Shown here: one piece after another, positions 22,801 to 34,180 of the stretch
Layout of the letters: every line of letters starts with the position of its first letter
Numbering within the stretch: the stretch's first letter is position 1
Assembly: GCA_027574665.1 (NCBI GenBank)
Contig: CM050666.1
Location: 9,936,001-10,000,000 of the forward strand
Length of the DNA stretch: 64,000 bases
Source: Rhynochetos jubatus
Taxonomy: Eukaryota; Chordata; Aves; Eurypygiformes; Rhynochetidae
Reading direction: 5' to 3'
Notes under the pieces: generated by a model
What the model was told of the DNA's origin: nothing
Database searches by the model: none
The model's input: the letters and a program-made list of their open reading frames with translations, nothing else
Translations under genes and position numbers: made by a program

Positions 22801-24795
22801 GGACGCACTACCCCTTGGCCAAGGTTACTGCCTGGCTGGGGTACTAACCAAGTCCTCCAGCCCCCTCGGGATGAATGTGAGCTGCCCTGTTCCTGCATTT
22901 GTTGGCCTCAGGGCAGCTTGTTCACGGTGCAAAGCACAGTTCTTTTATCAGCATAGCCAACAGGCAAAGGGCACGACCCTTTTCTTTGTCTGAGAGAATA
23001 AATAAAGTTATTTGCATTCTGTGTAATAAGCCCTGGCCCAAGGGAATTCAGGAGCCAACTTGGGGCCCTCGTTGTGCCTTTTAGATATTAGTGAGCTGCT
23101 GGTGCAGGGGACACCAGGTCACTTTCTCAGTTTCATTGAGTATTAGGTAGGTATTCTACACTAGTGTATTCCCTTCACCTTTTTGTCCTTTGAGGACCTC
23201 TAAAACCCTTCCAGTGAGGACAGATAGCCTTCCAGGGCTTCACATCTGTGAAAATGCTGTGTGCTCCTCTTGCACAACCTGTGCTGCAAGGGGTGTGTGG
23301 CCTCTGAAGATCTGCAGCCTCCTGTTTGGAAACCTTTCTTGCACAGCGTGTGGCTGAGCAGGGAAGCGAGACCTGCAGCATCCTGGGATTTACCAGTTTG
23401 TGCTGCTGTGGAAATATGTTCTCGGTACTGAACAGAGTACTTTGCCCTTAAGGGAACAACAGGAGCACATGTTAGACCAAGGTGAGGTTGTACCCTTTAA
23501 TGGGCTGGGAGAAGGAGACGTGTGCCACACTCACAGGTGCTTCTCTCCGTTGGTTTGATGCCCTTTACCATTCCAGGGATAATCTAAACCTCAGCTCTGA
23601 GTGCTATTGACCATGTTCCACCAGAGCAGTTCCTAGGTGGCTACACATACAAATACAGCTGATAAGCACCACACTCAAATAGTCTAGACTTGAGCTAGCA
23701 CTGGAAGGCTGGGGTTCTGGTTTGGTTTGGCACAAAATTCAGATGCTGATCTGAACCTGAGGGATGGGAATCCAAAGCGTGTTAGTGATGGCTTTCCTGG
23801 GAGACTCCTAAAACTTCTGCTCCTGTGATGAGGCTGATCTCCAGGTATTCACTTTTATTTTCAGCATTGTGTTCCTACCCCAACGTGAAATCAGAAGGGT
23901 AAGAAGATGGGCAAAAATAAACAAGCAATTGAGTGTGTAGTTGAAGCCTGACCCCTGTGTTCCCTCAGTATCTGCACACTCAGGCTGTGCATGTATTTCT
24001 TCTTTTACATATCTGCTTATTCTAATCAGGATCAACCTGTATATGAAACAAAACTGACTTGAATATTTGCCCAGATTGTGAAGATTTGGGGGTTGAGTTT
24101 TGATGAAGTGTGGTGCGGTCCTCTTTAATGTTCCTGCAGCACTGCAGTATCTTGCTGCAGCTAGGATCAATAGCAAAGGTGCCAAAATAAAGCAGGAGTG
24201 GTTGGTGTTGGGCTTTTCCAAGCCTGACAAAGAAAATAAGGAAGTAAGAGGGCCTGTTGTAAGCTGGAGTGCTTTCTTACCTCACGGTATAACAATCCGC
24301 CTTGAAGGAATCCAGTGGTCAAGATCAGCACAGAGCATCTTTTTCCTTCCAGCCCTTTTGGGAAGCTCTGTGAGGATAATCAATGGCCTTTATTTGAAAT
24401 ATTAATCTGTCTTGGAGACACTGAACCCCTTGGATAAATTTCTGAGGAAGGCACACCTTAAAATTCCCTCCCTGCCGCCTCCAAGTTGTACTGCTTTGAA
24501 AGAGATGTCACCTGTTGTGGCTCCGAAGGAAGATCCTGGCTCACAGAGATGTTGCACAGGAAAAACCTAAATAACAGTCATTGGCATTTGAGAAACATAC
24601 ATCACTGCACTACTAGAATATTTGCAAACAAAGTGCCGTAAGAGCCTCAAAAGAAAAGGAATGCTGAATTAAATTATAACAGCGTTCCTTGATCGGTAGG
24701 AAGCTGGTTTGGTTGGTTGGCTTTAGTCCAGTGCTTAGAGTTAAAAAGAGCTTTCAGCTTTTTCACTCACTTTTTCCTGGGCCCTAAGCAGATTT

Positions 24796-24816
24796 CCCCC
24801 CCACCCCCCCACCCCC
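24796..24816. repeat. C-rich low-complexity tract
   Basis: Twenty-one bases of C interrupted by two A. Three or four C runs are present, so the minus strand has G runs that could form a quadruplex. Confidence 0.9.
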
Positions 24817-25019
24817 GACTGTGCCTTGACTAGTGTTATCTGTGTTGGGAAGATGAGTCTGTGTGCAAATTCTCTTTGATGGACTAAATCATCAAAACCC
24901 ATCATATACCTTTTTCTTCTGCCTGTTTCTAGAGCTTGCTAAACAGTCCCTAAAGATTGCAAATAAATAAACTATGTCAGGACCTTATCTTGAACAAACT
25001 CAACTTTTCTCCTTTGCAG

Positions 25020-25191
25020 AAATTGCATACTGTGGTGTCAGCCTTGCAGGAATGACAGAAACCAGAATCCCAAATTACCATGGCTCGTGGCTATTTCAAG
25101 CATTTCACTGTCAGCTAAAGCTGAATTTCCTCATATTCTAATTAGAAAGCTTAGCTGGCTCGAGGATGGGATGGTTTCACTGGAAACATCG
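25020..25191 (+). other. Weak candidate exon, 172 bases
   Basis: The acceptor-like 'acttttctcctttgcag' ends at 25019 and the donor TCG|GTAAGG begins at 25192. One frame is open across the whole segment (first base completing a preceding codon, then NCILWCQPCRND..., ending ...SWLEDGMVSLETS). I recognise no protein; the 'SWLEDG' string is only superficially like Ig-domain strands. Of the four weak candidates this is the longest with two good borders. Confidence 0.22.
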
Positions 25192-25504
25192 GTAAGGCAC
25201 CTAAATAAGCAGATTTTGTGTGCTGCTGTTTCTGCCTATAGAATCTTGTTAGTTATAGGGCTAATATATAGGGGATAGAGGAATGCAGTGTCTTGCCACA
25301 GCTGCAGGGGTAGGAAGCTGGATTATGCTGAAGACTGTAATCTGCTGGCCTGTCATCTCTAAAATGGGCTGTTGGGTTTGGAACTCACAGGCTGGTGCAG
25401 CATTCTTATGTACAGATGTCGGAGCAAGTTAGCATCCTACATTTGAAATGACTGTTGATACTGAATACACTGACTTAGAAATATCTTGTGATATTGAGCA
25501 CGGT

Positions 25505-25517
25505 GGGGGGGGGGGGG
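25505..25517. repeat. Poly-G run
   Basis: Thirteen consecutive G residues, part of the longer GGTGGGGGGGGGGGGG run. Such runs are unstable and error-prone in sequencing. Confidence 0.9.
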
Positions 25518-26482
25518 ACATCCTCTGTATTTCTCCCCAGCTTTTGTCCTCTGTAGTCTTTTGCTTTTCTGTTCAAAAAGGCATGTGAACTTTGCCAGGT
25601 ACAACCAGAAATACTGGTTCAGTGTAAGCTCCCAAGCTTTGCCAAACTCTTTGGGTTTCTCACCCCAGGTCCAGGAGGTTGGCTTTTCTTACAGCAGTCT
25701 CAGCTTGTATTATTTTGACAGATTAAATAGCATAGATGACTTCTTGTGATCTGGTAGGTGCTCTGGTTCTCAAATTCATTGACCTTTGCAATATCTTGGT
25801 TTGGTGGTCATATGTACTTTTTTATTCTTGCCATACAATATCTGTTCAGAGATAGAGGCTAACTATGCAGCCTATAAAGGTGTATTAGCCTCTAAGACCT
25901 GTGTTTGTTGCTTTGCTTATGCAAGGCTGTTCATCCGCGTATCCTAGTGTGCTCACGTGAAGGACTATCTCGACGCATGCAGGAGGCACAGCAAGTTGCT
26001 GTAGTGCTGTAGCTCACTCCATGGCAAAGTCAGGGTGAAAACACCAGTCTTCTGGGAATGATGGTTATTTCTGCCAGATGTGGTAAAGTGACTATTTTGT
26101 TGAATTACAGGGTATCTGGATCAGTTACTCTGGTGGTCTTGCAAGCGTATTATTGAAAGCTGGACTTGGCACTGCTTATTACAGCCTTGCCATGATGGCT
26201 TCGTGTGCTCTGGCTCTTGGCACTGAAGTTTCTACTACTGCAAATAGGGTGGAATAATGCTGGGCAGCAAATCTTTTATAAAAGGTGGAAATGTCTTTAA
26301 ATGGTTGATTAAACTTGTCTGGAACAGTTAAGAAATTCTGCTTGGATCCAGAGCAGGGTAAATAGCTTAGGTGTCCCCTTTTCTCCCTCACTCACATGTA
26401 TTTCAGGGGTAGGGAACAATTCAGAAATCTTTCAGACTAAACAAAACTCTTTGACCTCTTGATATAGCCTCTCTTCCCCTCT

Positions 26483-26532
26483 AAAAAAACCCCAAAAAAA
26501 CAACAAACAAAAAACCCCACCCAAACAAAAAA
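26483..26532. repeat. A-rich low-complexity tract
   Basis: Fifty bases of A runs separated by C, CC and CCCC, such as 'caacaaacaaaaaacccc'. No retroposon body is recognised beside it. Confidence 0.8.
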
Positions 26533-27465
26533 GTAACAATTTGGCTATGCAGTAATTCACAAAAGCTTTTGGCCCTTCCAAAATTGCACTTTCTACCCCA
26601 GCTCCCCAAATACACTCTGCTCCATTTAGTAGAGTTTGTTGGCAAAGATAACACGACTTCACACTGTGAAGAATATTTTTTCTTAATAGAAGATGGAGCA
26701 GAAGTGGAATTGTGCTGGTTGTGTATATTTTGCCTTCTCAAGATTAGCCCCAAGCAATTATCTGACTATGGCCTGTGCCAGAAAAACATAACAGAACAAT
26801 TTTAGCATTGCCAACAAAAACTCCAGAATGTGTTGCACTCAAGAGTGTAATTTTAGATTCTGTTTTCAAGTAGTATTTCTGTGACATCATTGACTTTAGG
26901 AAAAATAATACCCCAGGGCTTGCTTTCCAAACAGGATGGAGCTTTATGATTTGGCAGCTTTCCGTGGGCAGAAAGACAAATGTTCATCACTTACAAACCT
27001 CTGTATGACAACAGGCTTTGCTTCCTATCAGAAGTTAAAAGTAACAAGAGAAAGTTAAAGCTGATGTGGAAAGGGAGTTGGTAGGCACTTGTCTGCTGCC
27101 CTGAGGGCAGGGATGCTCAGATCACCTACAGGAGAGCCTGAGCTGTGTGAAGATTTGTTCCGGGAGGGAGAGCACTTCTGGCTAAATCTTGTGTGCAACG
27201 TTGCCCCAGGCAAGATTTAGGAAATACAGTTGTTTCTGCTTGTGCTGTCTCTGGTCTGTGTTCGTGACAGACGTACACAAATCTGGTGATAGGATGGGAA
27301 GGCTGTGCTGGTCCCCTGAGCAGGCTCCAGCTGCCTCCTGGAGCTCTGTCACTGGGATGCAGCCTGTCTGGTAAATGCTTGAGGAATTTGGGTGTAGCGG
27401 TGACAATTCCCATGTGCCTTGGCCAGAGCTGTACCATCAAGAAATGTTTCAAATTTCTGTACTGC

Positions 27466-27483
27466 TTTTTTTTTTTTTTTTTT
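27466..27483. repeat. Poly-T run
   Basis: Eighteen uninterrupted T residues lying just before the 3' end of the minus-strand CR1 remnant. CR1 elements do not end in poly-A, so this is probably an independent homopolymer or the tail of a different minus-strand retroposon. Confidence 0.9.
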
Positions 27484-27492
27484 CATGAGCTC

Positions 27493-27910
27493 CCTTTTGA
27501 TTGTAGGACTGGAAGGGACCCCATGAAGATGTTTGGCCTTCTTGCCAGTCTGTGGGTGCCATGTGCACTTGAGCAATGCTTTGCAGACCTCCAAAGCTGA
27601 GGTGCCATGGTCTCTCCTATTCACAAATTTTTGGTTTTTTGGTAAAAAAAGTTTTCTTCATTGTAATCCACATTTTTCTTTCTGTAATTTTAAGTCCATC
27701 ACTTCTCTGCTCTGCAGACACTTTGCAGACAGGATAAGAGCTTTCCAGCCTGCTGTAGGCTGCTATGCATTTGAACCTTACTGATGACTTCTTCCCCTAC
27801 CCCTCCTGGTCCTTTCCTTATAATGATAATAGATGTGCTTTCCCTCCTGCTCCTTCTTTGTACGTAGATATTTTTAAAAGCTCCCGTAGTATCTGCACCA
27901 GACACTTCTG
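27493..27910 (-). mobile_element. Eroded CR1 LINE 3' end
   Basis: 'gattgtaggactggaaggga' followed by 'cccc' is the reverse complement of the CR1 3' signature 'ggtcccttccaacctcaacc'. Going right, 'ttttggtaaaaaaagttttc' followed by 'ttcattgtaatcc' corresponds to the 'tctgtaaagaaattcttcct' region, then 'agtccatcacttctc' and 'tgctctgcagacactttgc'. The terminal 8-bp repeats are gone. It is heavily diverged and the outer limit is uncertain. Confidence 0.5.
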
Positions 27911-28254
27911 AGCAAATAGAAAATGAATTAAAGGAAAGTTAATGTCTGCAGAAATCTTTTTTCATTCTGGAAGGCTCTATAAGTTCAGTGGGTGCCTTCA
28001 GGTGTGTGAAATAACTTGTTTCCTTTCAACAAAGAATTTCTTATGAAGAAAGGTGTTCTTTGTTTCTAGAGCAATCCATGCTGCAAGCCTGCCTTTGCTC
28101 TCTGCCTCCCAGCATATGCAAGTGGAAAATGGGTTACGTTAACTACGATGAATCCATTGTGGCTTGAAGAAGTGATGACATGAGCTCTGTTGGCAGCTGG
28201 TTGATTCAGTGTACTCTCAGGAATCCAACGAGTTTGTAAAATCAGTCAGATTAC

Positions 28255-28335
28255 ACACAAATTTCTTTCACAGTCCGCTCTAGTGACTTCAATGGAGTTG
28301 CTGCCAGGGTGTATTGGTGCATCTGGTACAGCGTG
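28255..28335. repeat. Fragment of ancient sauropsid-type interspersed repeat
   Basis: 'ctagtgacttcaatggagtt' followed by 'gctgccagggtgta' is an almost exact match to the family pattern 'attgacttcaatggagttac' and 'accagggtataac'. Edges are uncertain. Confidence 0.55.
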
Positions 28336-28858
28336 GCTCTTCTGTTGCTCAACCACAATCCTGTTTGGTAAGTTTGGGCACAGCAGCTATGATCTGAATG
28401 AGTAGGCTCATTGTTTGCTGGAGTAGCCAGACATAGGCATCAGGTTGCCTTTGGGTTGTGTGAACTAATAGCTCTGTTCCAGAAAAACACGTGAAGCTCA
28501 TGCTGATTTCCATGAAAGTGAATAATCTGCTATGAGCATGAACCCTGTCGGGGAGGGGCTGCATCTTCCCCTGAATGTGTGCAAAAAATCTTGGGCACTG
28601 TTATAATATAAATAACAGATCCTCATAGTCTCATCAGCTCCTAGACTCCCTTGGGGAACTTTGCATTCTTCTGTAAATATGAGCTTTGTGGGAGAAGTCT
28701 GATGCTACACGAGCATGTGAGAATTTCCTTCCCAGTTGGCATGAAAAGACTATAAATCTGTGGAGACACAAGCCCTTCCCCCTACCCCTTCTTATAAAAT
28801 TAATGGATGTTCAGTTAAGCCAAAGCAAAGAGTGGTTTCCCTCAGGCAAAGTTGTCTT

Positions 28859-28876
28859 AAAAAAAAAAAAAAAAAA
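28859..28876. repeat. Poly-A run
   Basis: Eighteen uninterrupted A residues. No recognisable SINE or LINE body lies upstream. Confidence 0.9.
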
Positions 28877-31800
28877 GAGGCGTTTTAGCATACAGACAGA
28901 AAACCTTGTTTAAATCCATGTTTAATAATGCAGTAAGTGTCCAGGGAAAGGAATTGTATCTCTTGCTCTGCTTTGGGCTTTCAACTTCCTGGGAGCAACG
29001 GCTGGAAAATAAACAAGGGCTAATGCTACTGGAGATTAAGGATGACCTTGGCTCATGTGGTTATTTCCATGACCATATACAGGTTGAGCTGCTAGATAAT
29101 GGAGACTTTCAGGCTCTACCTCTGTCAGACAGGGAGGTCAGCTATGTCACTTGGGCTGCAGTTTTTCTCTCTGCTCACTTCCTACCTCCATGTGGTAGAG
29201 AGGTTTTAAGGGATAGTGGCAGAGAGCTAATAACAGAAAGTCATTAAATCTTCAGTTCTCCTCTAAAATCCCTTTGGACATAGTGGTGGCGAATGCCAGC
29301 GTGGGAGTATGTTTTTTGCTGGTCAGATCCTGAAGACGATGGGAGGATGGGGAACTAACCACCTGATCTGCTTCTGCCTGACAGTGTGTAGCTGGGATCA
29401 TCTCAAAAACCCACCTGGCTTTGCATTCTTCCTACTGCTAAATTCTGGAGGACAAACTATGTGCAAAATTCTTCCTTTCTGCTGTACCTGGTTTTATATT
29501 CCTCAGAAGAATTCTTGCTTCCTTTAGAAGCAAGCAAAGTATGTAAGTCTCACTGGTCATGAAACTAGATGAGGCTGGTAGTCCTCAGAACAAAAAAAGC
29601 AATTAGAGAATATTTTAAGTTTGTATCACTGCTTGGCAAACTAGTCAATGATGGCTGTCTCCAGCTTTGGTAGCAATGTGAAGCCTGCAAAATGCAACCC
29701 ACGCTGGTAGCTGAGATGCAAAATGGATGCAAAAAAGGAGGTAGTTGCACCCAGAGGATCAGAGGCACAGCTGCATCTCATGCTGGTAATGCCCCAGGGA
29801 TGTGATTATCTCTTGATAACACAACTCCCCACAAGCCTCTCTGCCTCACAAGTGTTGGGGAGGTTGTGGAAATAGCTCTTCAGTGAGCAGGTTTCCCCCC
29901 ACACAGGATCCTTCTGAAAGTGTTTGGGAACTTGGAGCGGTTTTTTGTTGTATGGAGAACTAGACAAGAGAGGCCATGGTCCCAGAAAGCCCAGCCTGTG
30001 AACCTGCAGCCTCTGCTCAGAGGCTGCTGTGAGGGTGGAACAGCAGTGTCTGGGGTGGGGGAGGCTGCCCTGTTCTCTTGCTTTCTGTCCCTCTCTCTAG
30101 CCTCCTCCCTTGCTTGTGGCAGGAGAAGCCAGGCTATCATGCCTGGAGCCAGCCAACTCCATTTTACTCATGTCCTCAAGCCATCTCGATTCCAAAATCC
30201 TCTTTGGGTAGTGTGTGAGGATTTTTCTCTTTCTCGCTCTCTAGATTTGCTCTGCAGCTATTCTCCTGAAGGCAGCTCACTGCTGGAAGTAGTTGCTGAG
30301 AGCAACGCTACACGGCAAGGGTTTAATTTTTCCTGCCATAACCTTGTGTACCCTGCTATTGATGGAGTTCTGATGTGTTTGACTGGAAGTCTGGGATTCT
30401 TCACCTTCAGGCACCAGTCCTGCTGGATCCCAAATGTGCTAATACTCATTTACAGCAACTTCAATTGGCACTTTGCAACTGAGCTTTGATCCTACAGCAA
30501 GGGCTTATCTGCTAAATGACTGCAAGGGTGTTAGTGTCCCTAAGGGTTAGGCTCAGCATATGTTTGCACAGGGAAAGGGCAGATATCTGAAAGCATTTTT
30601 CAGCATTTTCCTGGATAGGTTAAGAGGGGAGACAATGCTACATGCTGTTTTTGGAAGAAAAGGAAACCCTTAAGCCCCAGATCTGTAACCCGAGGTTTTC
30701 AGTGCCTGTTGCACATTCCCTTTTTAGACACTTCTCTCAATCCTGGGAGAGGAAGCAAGAGGTAAGGTCGTCTGCCTACTTTTTCTTTTGTGTCATCCTC
30801 TTGCAGTGAGTTTTTGCTCTAGCCCGCAGACAGAGGGAAGAGCTGGGTGGGTGGTGATGAAACAATCATCACTTAAAACTATTTGCTGATAATGAGTCAC
30901 TCTTCATGGAGTCCCAATCTGTTCTCCCTTCTGTCAGATACTGAGACTGCAGCAAATCCGCTTGCTTTGCTGCACAATGTTGGTTTTTTTCCCGAAGGTT
31001 GGATTCTCGTTGGAGGGTTTGGTGAGAAAGAGGAAAGAATGAATGTGTGTTTGTGGGGGAATATTAATCAAGAGGTGCCTTTTTGTGCCAAACCTGTGTA
31101 TGAGCCTCCTAGTAACTCAGATGAGGAGCTGTGAGGGCATTCTGCAGTCTATAGGCTGCATTACTCCATAGCTGGCAGGAGTCTTGCCAAATCCCCATGG
31201 CCTTTACTCCTCAGCTGAAAGTGGTGTCTAATGCAAAACCTTTAGGTTGGGTGACAAGACATAAGATTTTCCTCTGCAGATGGGATGGGATTAAAAAAAA
31301 AATATCATGAAGACAAATCCGGGGATGACCCAGTACAATGTAAAATAGGTCCTGCATGATCCCAACAGGCAGTTATGCTTTCTCTTCTCATGCAGTTCCA
31401 ATTGCAACGATTTATAGTCAATATCTTGATAAATGCCATCCGGTGTGTTAAGTGCCGTCTGGCTTGTGCTGTGTTAGGGTGGTTATGATGCCTTCCCTGA
31501 TATGTTTCCTGCAGTAATAGACCAGTCCTGTAGATTTCAATGAAAACTCAATTTTCTTGTAATGAGGTTTAATGGAAAGTTTATTGGAGTATTGATAATG
31601 GAGAATGCAATAGATACATGTCCCAGAGTTAATATACTGTAAGACGTTAAAGCCTTGTGCAGACTGTTGTTTTGTAATCCTTCTGCTGGGGATGATACAG
31701 GAGAGCTGTCTTTGTACACATGTTCTCTGTAACCTTTCTCTAATCCTTCTTGTGGGTCCTGAGCACTGTAAATCCTCTTCTCTTTAAGTACAGCCTCTGC

Positions 31801-33349
31801 TAGTTTCTTGGTTGCGGTGGGGAGAAGAGGGAGATGCTGTCATGTGGAAGGAAAGCATGTATCCTATCACTCTCTTAATCCTCCAGTCTGTTAGAAAGCA
31901 GCTACACATCCTGCCTGATTGAATACCTGCCTTGTAATTCAATCTAGGGGTTCCGCTGCCATTCATAAATAGATTACATTGCTCTGCTGCCATGTGCTGC
32001 AAGGCAGGCTGCTCGATTGAGCAGTGGGTTTGTGTGTTCCACCAGGCAATACATCATGGGGGTGTTTTCCCTCTGATACAGGGAAGTGGAACAACCGAGC
32101 AAGAAGCTGAGTTGGGGGGTTAGAGAGCAAGGGTTGCCAGCCTTCTTGGCCTTAGGGCGTACACCCCCAAATGCTCCCTTGGCTCAGAGCCACGTAATGC
32201 ATCCTGTGTCAGTCACAAGCTTGGGGGCGAAGGCATGCCAGGGATAGCTGGTGGGTGGGAAGTGACAGTGGCTGCTCAGAGTTCCTGTGGCTCTGTTGTA
32301 CGCGTGGGTTAGTGTGGCTTTGTTGCTGCTAGATGGGTGACAGCAGAGCAGCTGGTGACCTGACAGTTGCTGAGTCAGCACCTCTTTGCTGCTTCGTGAT
32401 GTTGGTTTGCAAGCTGTGCAAGGCTCCAAGGGAATTCTTACCAGAGAAAGGTAGAGAAAAGCAATAGCATTGGGGTGTGCTGTTAGAAGCCTAGATATTT
32501 AGATACTGACAATGAAATGGATGCTGTCTTTCTCTGCTTTTAATTTGTCTTATCAAGTAGATATTTGGTGGCTTGTACAGCACTGACCTTCTGCTTCCAC
32601 CTAAATAACTGCACAGTGAAACATGGCTCATCTCTCGTACTCTTGTGTCTTTATCATCCAGTGCAGTATCTATCAACACTGACTGGCACTTTCTTGGTAA
32701 CATCAGCACCAGCTTTCTGGGCTCTGTGAGATGGAAGATGGTGGATGTAGGCTTCTCACACAAGGAAGACCTCCATTTCAGCTTGCAAATTGCCAGTAAG
32801 CACTTAGAGAGACAAAATGCTCAGTGCTTGCAGGGTGCATGTCTGTCTGTGCCTTGAGAATAAGAGACTAGTGTTCAGAGCTAATAGGAGATAAGCAGAT
32901 TTGCTTAAAAAACAAAGAAGCTGCTGCTTAGTGTTTTGCTGGGATCAGAACCATGAAATGGGGTTTGCTTGCGGCTTCCTCCTGCATTTTGAGGATCTCA
33001 TGCTGTTCTAGGCTTATGGCACAGTGGAGATGGGGGGACTGAACAGGGGAAGCTGGTTATGTAGTGCTAGCTTGATTCCTCGTGTTGTAAATTGGGTGAT
33101 GCTTATTTACTGGGGAGAAACTTGGTTCCTTCTCAAGAACAGTCCTCCTAGGCACCTTTTTGAACAGAGTGATCGGATTTTTCTGCAGTATTGTTTTTTT
33201 CTGCTCTTTTTTTTTGTTCGTTAAGTGATATATATTCACATGGAGGCTCTAAAATGAATCATTGTTGTAGAAGCACCTTTTAAAACTTGTCAGCTGTGGG
33301 TTTTTTCCCCAGTACCTTTGCCTCTTAGGACCATAAATGGCTTCCTAAA

Positions 33350-33545
33350 GCAGGGGAAAACGATTATTAATTACAGTGCCTGATGAACTCATTTGGCTTT
33401 CTGCCCAGCTTCCAAAAACAGCACTAGCACCAGGCTGGATACTGTTGTCTCACTGTAATTATGTTTATATGGAAAGTTAATTTTTGTTTTCATAAATTGA
33501 TTTGAGGCTTCTGGAAGCTATTTGGAGATAATTAACTTTGCCCAC
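33350..33545. promoter_or_regulatory. AT-rich candidate conserved non-coding element
   Basis: Contains 'acgattattaattacagtgc', 'cactgtaattatgtttatat', 'aaagttaatttttg' and 'gataattaactttgcccac', a cluster of homeodomain-type cores in repeat-free DNA. The minus strand of the last word resembles HNF1-type sites. Suggestive only. Confidence 0.28.
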
Positions 33546-34079
33546 ACAGACCTATATAAGGGCATTTGTTTACAAGGTAGCGCTTGGTGCTGGAGTGTGG
33601 AGGTACGTTCCTGGGTTCATCTGGAAATATTCAGTTAGCAGCTCAAGGCAGCTGTTTCCAGACCTGACTCCCTCTTTGTGGACAACAATAGCAAGCAAAC
33701 AGCATAGTCTTGGGATTTTGCAGACTGGTAACAACCCTTAGGGGACCTGCAGTCCCTAGCTGCAATCCAAATAATTCAAACACTGCCAAAGTTAGTGCTA
33801 GAATTGCAAAGTCCCTTAATGTGAACAACAAACATGACAGTCCCAAATGAAAGAGACCTGCAGGGAATGAGACCAGACCTCCACAGATAAGTAACTGTGA
33901 AGGCAAAAGCAGTTCCCATATATCTTTTGTATTGGTGGGGATGGAGAACAAGCAGCAGAAGTGCAAGGTGATTTAATGGGACCTTCATCCGCAGGACGCA
34001 TGATGTGATACTGCAGCAGTGACTTACTTGTTCAGTCGTAGGCGTATGTCTTTGGGTTCCTGGCCCTTACAGTGAACTC

Positions 34080-34180
34080 TTCCTTCAAATCAATTCATTA
34101 ATGAGCTAATTTATTATGTATGGGGATCCATTAGGGAAATGTGTAATAACCTCAGGATGCAGAGCCCTGCTCCCAGCACA
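34080..34180. promoter_or_regulatory. AT-rich candidate conserved non-coding element
   Basis: 'ttcattaatgagctaattta' followed by 'ttatgtatgggga' and 'gtgtaataacctcaggatgc' gives tight clustering of TAAT cores in otherwise unremarkable DNA. Confidence 0.25.

Larger units (their letters stand above)
15820..27465. other. Long non-coding stretch, possible intron of the putative 15.5-kb transcript
   Basis: Mostly single-copy-looking DNA without repeats I can name. Open frames at 16712-16981, 19744-20070 (minus), 21649-21975, 23808-24230 (minus) and 24100-24405 show no domain, no shared strand and no consistent splice pattern. Homopolymers at 19695, 24796 and 25505, an AT-rich island at 19.6-19.8 kb and one exon-like segment at 25020 are listed separately. 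Confidence 0.5.

Noticed and set aside
22997-23006. Overlapping AATAAA polyadenylation signals
   Set aside because: AATAAA is frequent by chance in AT-rich DNA and no transcript or exon points to it.
25340-25375. Possible MIR core ('tgtcatctctaaaatgggct')
   Set aside because: Single short match without flanking support.
29920-30489. 189-codon open frame on the plus strand
   Set aside because: Begins with GTG, not ATG; no domain, signal or family resemblance; no supporting splice sites. A frame of this length is not surprising in 64 kb read six ways.
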